Shown: piece after piece, positions 58,378-64,000 of the stretch
Layout: every line of letters starts with the position of its first letter
How positions within the stretch are numbered: the first letter of the stretch is position 1
Source of the DNA: Luzula sylvatica
Taxonomy: Eukaryota; Streptophyta; Magnoliopsida; Poales; Juncaceae
NCBI GenBank assembly: GCA_946800325.1
Contig: OX326960.1
Coordinates: 11,630,893-11,694,892 of the forward strand
Length of the DNA stretch: 64,000 bases
Reading direction: 5' to 3'
The notes under the pieces: model-generated
Told to the model about the DNA's origin: nothing
What the model saw: the letters and a program-made list of their open reading frames with translations, nothing else
Database searches by the model: none
Program-made: the position numbers and the translations under genes

Positions 58378-58609
58378 GGAGAGTTCTATGATAGACCAAT
58401 TTTCTTATCATGGACCCTTTTTCAAAAAATATTTTAAGATATTTTAGGTATTTATCAATTAATTATACAAAATTTATGTTTTGCATAACATTAAATTATA
58501 AATATACAATTGAATCTTTAAAAAAAAAATCATTAGTTAACAAATATTTGAAATATATTTTTTGAAAAATAATCCATAATAAGAAAATGGGTCTATCATA
58601 AAACTCCCC
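58378..58609. mobile_element. Mutator-type MITE, 232 bp, relative of 28470-28731
   Basis: Ends GGAGAGTTCTATGATAGACC and GGTCTATCATAAAACTCCCC, with flanks TTAAAAATA and TAAAAAATA (8 of 9). Same family as the 262-bp element but diverged. Confidence 0.75.
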
Positions 58610-58679
58610 TAAAAAATATATCTATCTCGTAATTTATTAAATAACATCATTATAATGCCTCACAGTCACATCCTAAATT

Positions 58680-59240
58680 ATACGTTTTCTGAATCTCCAG
58701 AGCTACTCTCTTTTTTTTGTTCTATTGATTTAGAAATGTATACCAGCAAGTTGAGCATAACAGAGAGATCACATTACCTAATATTAAATAAGGTCAATTT
58801 TATTGCAAAATCCAGTTTGAGCTTAAATAGCAACAAAATGCGGAAACACATAATTAAAACAATAATCTATAATTAAAACAATAATCCAGAGAGATCACAT
58901 TACCTAAAATTAAATAAGGTCAATTATCCGCGAGCTCTTTGAGAATATAAAAGCAGCTTCGAGCCAAATGTTCAAATTTCTCGATTCTAATTACTGCTGC
59001 AGGATTCTTCATTTCGATGTTTTGTGATAAATTCATTTCGCAAATTAACTTCAATCGCGCTATTTCAAATCAAGCGGCAGTTACAAGAAAATTTTGGTAA
59101 ATTATCATTGCATCTTGTAAGAATAGTTTCTTCCAACTTAGGTATTGTATCGGATTATATGAAATGGAGTAAAAAACCTCTACACCTCAACTTCAATATC
59201 GTCAACACGTTTTAAGTTTTATGTTTTCTATTGAACTCTT
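58680..59240 (-). pseudogene. BPM linker/BACK remnant, unit U12
   Basis: Reads MIIYQNFLVTAA, a TGA in place of Arg or nearby residue, FEIARLKLICEMNLSQNIEM, then KNPAAVIRIEKFEHLARSC and YILKELADN before a stop (TGA). The LAEQHKCPQL-FKFVASSP stretch is deleted, as in U2. Bases 58680-58915 are the 3' flank. MATH and most of BTB are missing. Confidence 0.78.
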
Positions 59241-59673
59241 CATCTTATTGTTTCAATTCTGTGTTTTTGCATATTGTTGCTACTTTGCTGAAATTTATTC
59301 TATGTTTCAGAATTTTGCAATAATTTTTACCTCTTTTTCGGTATTGTGGTCTATCGATCAATTATGTTGAACTTGTTTAAAACAGTAAAAGTAATTTAAG
59401 GCATAAATCATGAAATTAATCAACAGAAGAAGTCTTTTTACCTCTCTAAATCAATAGAAAAAAAATTAGAGCAGCTCTAGAGATTCAAAGCAATTCAAGA
59501 CTTGAATCATGAAATTAATCAGTTACAAACTTAAATTTAGATTTAATTCTAAATCTTGAATTGTACTAAAACTGAAAAAGAAAATAATACACATTTACAA
59601 CAAGATCCTCCTACATTTGACAATTGAATAAAGAATCCTCAACTAAAACATCCGTTACATCTACAGCCTGAGC
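59241..59673 (-). repeat. H4 3' flank of unit U12
   Basis: Common flank, closest to U9 (43270-43700), with the shared 'ttgtttaaaacagtaaaagt'-type duplication of 'ttacctctctaaatcaatag'. Confidence 0.6.
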
Positions 59674-60320
59674 TCAACCACCAAATCCATGCAAGGTCCT
59701 TTATTTGCCTCAAGAAAATATCTTGAAGCCACGATGTGTTACTTCATTGATCAAACTGCTGATCCGCTCAACAACACCATGTCATGCCAATCTGCGAATT
59801 GCTGGATTGGTGAATCCATGGGGATTATCTCGAAGCTCCTTCTTGTGCCTCCTCTTTGATCAGACTTTTCCCACGACCAGACATTGTTGAAGAAGAAATG
59901 GGCCTGTAATTGAAGAACAATAATCAAATTAAGCTGTTAGTATCGATATTTCAAAAGATCAAGAAACTTAATTCGAGTAGAGAAAATAAGTATCACCTTG
60001 AAGGCACTACGTGTTTCTTCACAGATCAAACTGCTGATCCGCTCGACGCCACCACGTCATGCCAATCGACGAATTGCTGGATTGGCGAATCCATGTGCGT
60101 TATCAGAAAGCACCTTCTTGTTCGTCCTCTTTGATTCGACATTGTTGAAGAAGAAATTAGCCTGTAATTGAAGAACGATAATCAAATTAGCTGTTAGTCT
60201 TCAAAATTTCAAAAGTTTAAGAAATTTAATTTGAGTAAAGGAAAGAAGAAATACCTTGTGAGAAAAGCAAGCGACGGAGAATAAAAATGAAAACCTGCTG
60301 TCCAAAGTGAGGAAGAGAGT
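59674..60320 (-). pseudogene. Histone H4 pseudogene, unit U12 (two exon copies)
   Basis: 5'UTR exon (about 60255-60320), partial H4 exon (59997-60142) and second copy (59674-59884). The second copy keeps ATG-TCT-GGT-CGT-GGG-AAA but is out of frame with the core. It ends soon after FKIF, then jumps to the final codons and TGA. The partial exon lacks GRGK but keeps the core RRGGVERISS-type reading in a shifted frame. The derived intron starts GTGATAC and keeps GT-AG borders. Confidence 0.84.
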
Positions 60321-60330
60321 GGAAGGTGGG

Positions 60331-60500
60331 GGTTATTTATGGAGGAGATGGATTACGTGGATGAATATAAACCGTTGGATTGCATGTGATTAGACGGATG
60401 AGATTAAGTGGATGGATTAAGTGGATGAATATAAACCGTTGGATTGCAAGTGATTAGACGGATGAGATTAAGTGGATGGATATAAACTGTTGCGTGCGAG
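60331..60500 (-). promoter_or_regulatory. Histone-type promoter of U12 with a 64-bp tandem duplication
   Basis: TATA as ATAAATAA (60333-60340). The nonamer-like AATCCAACG occurs twice (60373-60381 and 60437-60445) because a 64-bp segment is duplicated in tandem (about 60348-60411 and 60412-60475). The type I element is reduced to 'gttgcgtgcgagagg' remnants. Confidence 0.6.
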
Positions 60501-60676
60501 AGGTGGGCATCCCACCGTGGGATTGAGGCAAGTTATTTATTATTAGTTCGTTGCCTAATTATGAACAACAACAAATTATTGAATTTAAGAATTCCTTTGA
60601 TGATGATAATGAACAGCACTATATTAGTGTTAATATCAATATAATACCAAAATGAAAGTTTGATAAATATATATTT

Positions 60677-61116
60677 GAATGATGTTATTGCACGAACTAA
60701 ACTTATTAAATTGAGAACGATTGTATCTTTTTAAATTAAATAATTATTATATATCTATTTATGATAATTGATATTTATTATATTTATATATTATTATTTA
60801 TATGTTTTATGAATCATGCAAAAAAAATTCTAATATTATGAAAAATCAAATCAAACAAATATATATTAATTTTCATATGTATGACATGTTACAATTTAAT
60901 TGTTTTTTCATTGTGATAAAAAAAATTAAGAATATAAATATTTTTTATATAAGAAAGATTTTATTTACATAACTTATGGACTGTGATAAACTAATAGATA
61001 AATATAAAATATATTAATCATCGATTCATCATTAATAGAATATAACGGTCATTCGATAAAACAAAAGTGAAATAACTCTTAATTAAATCATTTTATTTCT
61101 TACAATAACGTCATCC
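60677..61116. mobile_element. MITE, copy 3 (paralogue of 8169-8665)
   Basis: Ends 'gaatgatgttattgc' and 'caataacgtcatcc'; collinear with the U3 copy. Confidence 0.65.
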
Positions 61117-61507
61117 AAATATTTTTCGTTCTAATACAAATAATCCATTTCAATGATGTCACTAACAACATAATATAAAAATAAAATTAGTTTTCATTAT
61201 ATTAATCACATCATTTCATTATAACTCGTACCCTCTTGCATATATTTCGGTAATTTTATGTTATGATAGAAAATAACTTGTTTTGTCAAATATTAATAGA
61301 TTAATGCAACTAATATTATTGATGATAATATGTTGAATACCTATTTTACGAAAAAAAATTTGTATCATTTTTGTTCAAAATAGTTCATTCATGTCATATC
61401 TAATATGAAAATAATGTACACCACGACTCACTACGTGCAATTAATGATATAGTACTAATAAAAAAAATATTCATATGAAAATGCAATGTAAATAAAACAT
61501 AAATATC
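61117..61507. repeat. Segmental flank collinear with 16900-17240
   Basis: 'ccatttcaatgatgtcac', 'aactcgtaccctcttgc' and 'tagaaaataacttgttttg' occur in the same order in both. Non-coding. Confidence 0.65.
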
Positions 61508-61932
61508 TAGGAATGTTCATTCGGTCGGTTCGTTCAAACCGAACCGAATAAGCCCAAGCTAATTTAAACTAAACCCAAACTAAACTCAAATTGAATCGAG
61601 TAAACCGAACTATTATTCGGTGAACGAATAAAAAAATATTACAACTTTAAAATATAAATAAATTAAAGACAACACCATAATTTAATAGTAAAAAATATAA
61701 AAATGTATTAGTTTATTAATTTACAAGATTATTATATTATTTTTCATATTTTTAACATTTATTTATTAAAAAAATATGAAAATGAGATGTTATCTGGTCG
61801 GTTCGGTTTAACCGGTTCAAAGCTCTAAAACCGAACCGAACCGAATAAACCGAAAATACTATTTATCAACCGAAGTCAAACAAAATAAATCGAAAAAACT
61901 GAACCGGTTAAATCGAACAATATCATATTTTT
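61508..61932. repeat. CCGAACC/GGTTCGG-rich element, copy 3
   Basis: Starts TAGGAATGTTC with flanks AAATATC and GAAATATC; same insertion site as copy 2, so it was duplicated with the unit. Confidence 0.7.
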
Positions 61933-62917
61933 GAAATATCACATTTTGAAATTGAAAATAATATCAAAATTTTATTATTTAAAATTATAATTAATAATTA
62001 TTTAACCTCGTGTGGTATTTTTTGAATTTACGACTTCAAAAATAATAATATTATTGGATATATGTGTATAAAATAAAAACTTATTTATATTTTAATAGAT
62101 AAACTATTATTTTCATTTTTATTAGGTTGGCAAAATTTTAACTCTTAAAGTTTTTGTAATAAAAAAAAAAAACAGAAATATAACCTCCACGGTATTATAT
62201 ATGATCATAACTATTATGGGTTTAAATTTCTTATGTAATATGTTCACAAATTCAAATTAAAGAAGACGTATGTACTAACTATAATGATAACCGATATCAA
62301 AATTAATAATTTGTGAGTGGTTTAAAATCACATTCGTAAAATTACGTTTAAATATAGTCATATTTATCGAACTATTTCTAGATTTTCATTTCCTTCAAAA
62401 ATAAATTGAATTATGTAGCGAACTATTTCTATAATCACATTTTACGAATTTTTCCTATTTATTCGTTCTTTTTTGTTTTGCTTCAAAAATAAATTGGATT
62501 ATGTATCGAACTATTTCTAGATTTTTGATCAGTATACTAGTTCGGCTTAGGCCTTAATATATTGATGTTATGGACCATGGATGGACATACTTTTATATGT
62601 ACATTAGCAAGTTTAGATTTGTTTTCCCTAATATTGTTTTGTAATTTACATTATTATACATACACACTATTGGTTTGAATTTTTTTCATGGTGAATAATT
62701 AATTAATTTTCTTATTACTTATGCATGAAGAAATGGAGGCTTTATCGAACATATCGAATTGAGAGAATGAGAGAGTTCATGATTGGGCTAAACTTACATT
62801 AGCCAACTTTATAAGTAGGCATCCAAATCCATATCCATATTATTCTAGATATCTCTACAGTGTAAAAGTTCGGTTAATTAACTAGGTTAATTTGTTTTTA
62901 TTTTTTTTCAAAAATAA
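61933..62917. repeat. Segmental-repeat flank, no gene
   Basis: Bases 61933-62350 match 415-820 and 17667-18080; bases 62440-62660 match 18890-19110. Bases 62665-62917 are unique AT-rich sequence with no recognised coding. Confidence 0.55.
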
Positions 62918-63467
62918 AAAATCAGCCTAGGCGGCCGTCTAGGCACCGTCCAAACGTCCAGATCTTCAATATTCTTTTCTGTTTAGATGAATTCCGCTTA
63001 AACCCGCCTAAATACAGAATAATTCTGCCGAGATCAGCCTAAATACCGAATAATTCTGTCCAGGTCGGTCTAAATACCTAATAATTCCGCCTAGGTCCAG
63101 CCCATTAAATTTTTTTTTTCACAGCTATTTTTTTAAGGCTCACAGCGCACTATTTTTTTTTTTATGTTTAGATGTTGTGTTAATGATGGAATGTTATAAT
63201 GTGTTGATATGTGAGTAACTTTATTTTGAGATTTATTTTGATTTATGTTAATGTTATGTTGTAGACTTCATTTGTATGTTGTTTTAAATAAAATACATGT
63301 ACACTATTTTAAGTATAAAAAGCTGTAGTACAAATTATAATGTGTAAAAATTAAAAAAATATGACAAAAATTATGTAAAACTACAAATCCGTCTAGAGCC
63401 GATTAATCTCTCTAGGCGAGACCATGTCCGTTCCCTCGAGTAGCGCCTAGCGATTTCAGTAACATTG
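62918..63467. mobile_element. Degraded hAT-type element related to 11358-11885
   Basis: The right end 'cgatttcagtaacattg' and the subterminal CCTAGGCGG and CTAGGCG words match the 11.4-kb element. The left terminus is blurred by A/T runs, and no target duplication was found. Confidence 0.65.
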
Positions 63468-63612
63468 CTCAAGACGCGACGAGACAATGCCAGTCGTCCT
63501 GGCAGATCAGATAAGCGTCGTCGCTCGGCCTCAGAAACCATCCACCTCTCTAGCAACTATCCTCGAAAGTCATCCATAACAATCGAACGGCTCTCGTTAC
63601 TAGCCTCAGAAC
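63468..63612. other. GC-richer unique stretch
   Basis: About 145 bp of balanced composition ('cgtcgtcgctcggcctc', 'caatcgaacggctctcg') unlike the surrounding AT-rich DNA. An Arg/Ser-rich frame crosses it but runs into the microsatellite. Origin unknown. Confidence 0.4.
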
Positions 63613-63795
63613 GAATTGGATACTATAATATTATATTATATTATATTATATTATATTATATTATGTTGTATTATATTATATTAGGTTATGTTATGTCATG
63701 TCTTTTTATATTATATTACATTATATTATATAATCTTATATTATAATATATAATAATAATATATAATATTATATTATGTTATGTTATGTTATGTT
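63613..63795. repeat. (TTATA)n-type microsatellite
   Basis: Pentamer TTATA/ATTAT tracts with point variants (TTATG, TTGTA), about 180 bp. Confidence 0.93.
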
Positions 63796-64000
63796 TGAAA
63801 GAAATACAGTTTCGGATCAACCGTAAAAGTGTACACAAGGATAAACGAATGTAGTCGTACATTCGTGGCCATAACTTTCAGTGGGAAAATCCAATTAGAA
63901 TGGTTCAAATTGGGTTAGATAGATAATGAGATTATCTACAACCTTCATATAGAAATATATTTCATATGAACGAAGTATAAGTGTCGTTTCTGTGAAATAC
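63796..64000. other. Right edge of the window, nothing recognised
   Basis: Balanced AT-rich sequence with no repeat match elsewhere in the window and no coding signal. Confidence 0.4.

Noticed and set aside
63465..63746. 93-codon frame near the right end
   Set aside because: The second half is the TTATA microsatellite and the first half is partly a hAT element end.

Overview
This is a stretch of nuclear DNA from a flowering plant, probably a eudicot. It is very AT-rich and consists almost entirely of repeats, decayed gene copies and transposable elements. I found no intact protein-coding gene. The plant assignment rests on a BPM-type MATH-BTB gene remnant, plant histone promoter motifs (type I/octamer and nonamer elements), a plant-type LINE zinc-binding domain, a tRNA-derived SINE, and abundant hAT, Mutator-like and Helitron-like elements.

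The organising theme is an old head-to-tail array. At least ten units, plus two stubs, lie between about 7.1 and 60.5 kb, all on the minus strand. Each unit derives from a histone H4 gene with a 5'UTR intron. Reading in the minus direction, a full unit has: a histone-type promoter (CCACGTCA/GATCCGC element, CCAACG nonamer, TATA box); a short 5'UTR exon; an intron of about 100 bp; one or two copies of the H4 exon; an H4 3' flank of about 400 bp; and often a remnant of the BTB/BACK half of a BPM gene. Every copy with a readable amino end shares an N-terminal frameshift, so an already broken gene seems to have been multiplied. In most units the first part of the H4 exon is repeated in tandem behind a second, derived intron.

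Layout. 1-2.1 kb: segmental-repeat flank. 2.1-4.4 kb: the most complete BPM (MATH-BTB-BACK) pseudogene and an inverted copy of its promoter. 4.4-6.7 kb: a Helitron-ended segment, repeated at 22.2-24.9 kb. 7.1-8.0 kb: unit U1. 12.3-14.0 kb: U2. 15.6-16.3 kb: U3. 21.0-21.7 kb: U4, followed by a hAT element. 25.1-26.4 kb: LINE. 27.4-28.0 kb: U5. 29.8-30.5 kb: U6. 32.3-32.9 kb: U7. 34.0-36.6 kb: an insertion in a TA microsatellite. 36.9-39.1 kb: a Helitron-like block with a nested hAT element. 40.8 kb: stub U8. 41.8 kb: SINE. 42.0-44.4 kb: BPM fragment and U9. 45.0-48.2 kb: a Mutator-like element with long terminal inverted repeats. 48.6-52.8 kb: a second Mutator-like element. 53.0-53.3 kb: minisatellite. 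54.7-55.3 kb: U10. 57.5 kb: stub U11. 58.4 kb: MITE. 58.9-60.5 kb: BPM remnant and U12. 61.5-64 kb: segmental-repeat flank, a hAT-like MITE and a TTATA microsatellite.

Units are mosaics of one another. U10 looks like U2 on its left and is almost identical to U5 on its right. Insertions missing from sister copies (a 262-bp Mutator MITE, a GC-rich 290-bp block, a solo-LTR-like block) order some of the events. Nothing here forms a pathway. The biological interest is in how a histone H4/BPM locus was amplified, rearranged through short homologies and invaded by transposons, and in whether the surviving histone-type promoters are still transcribed.
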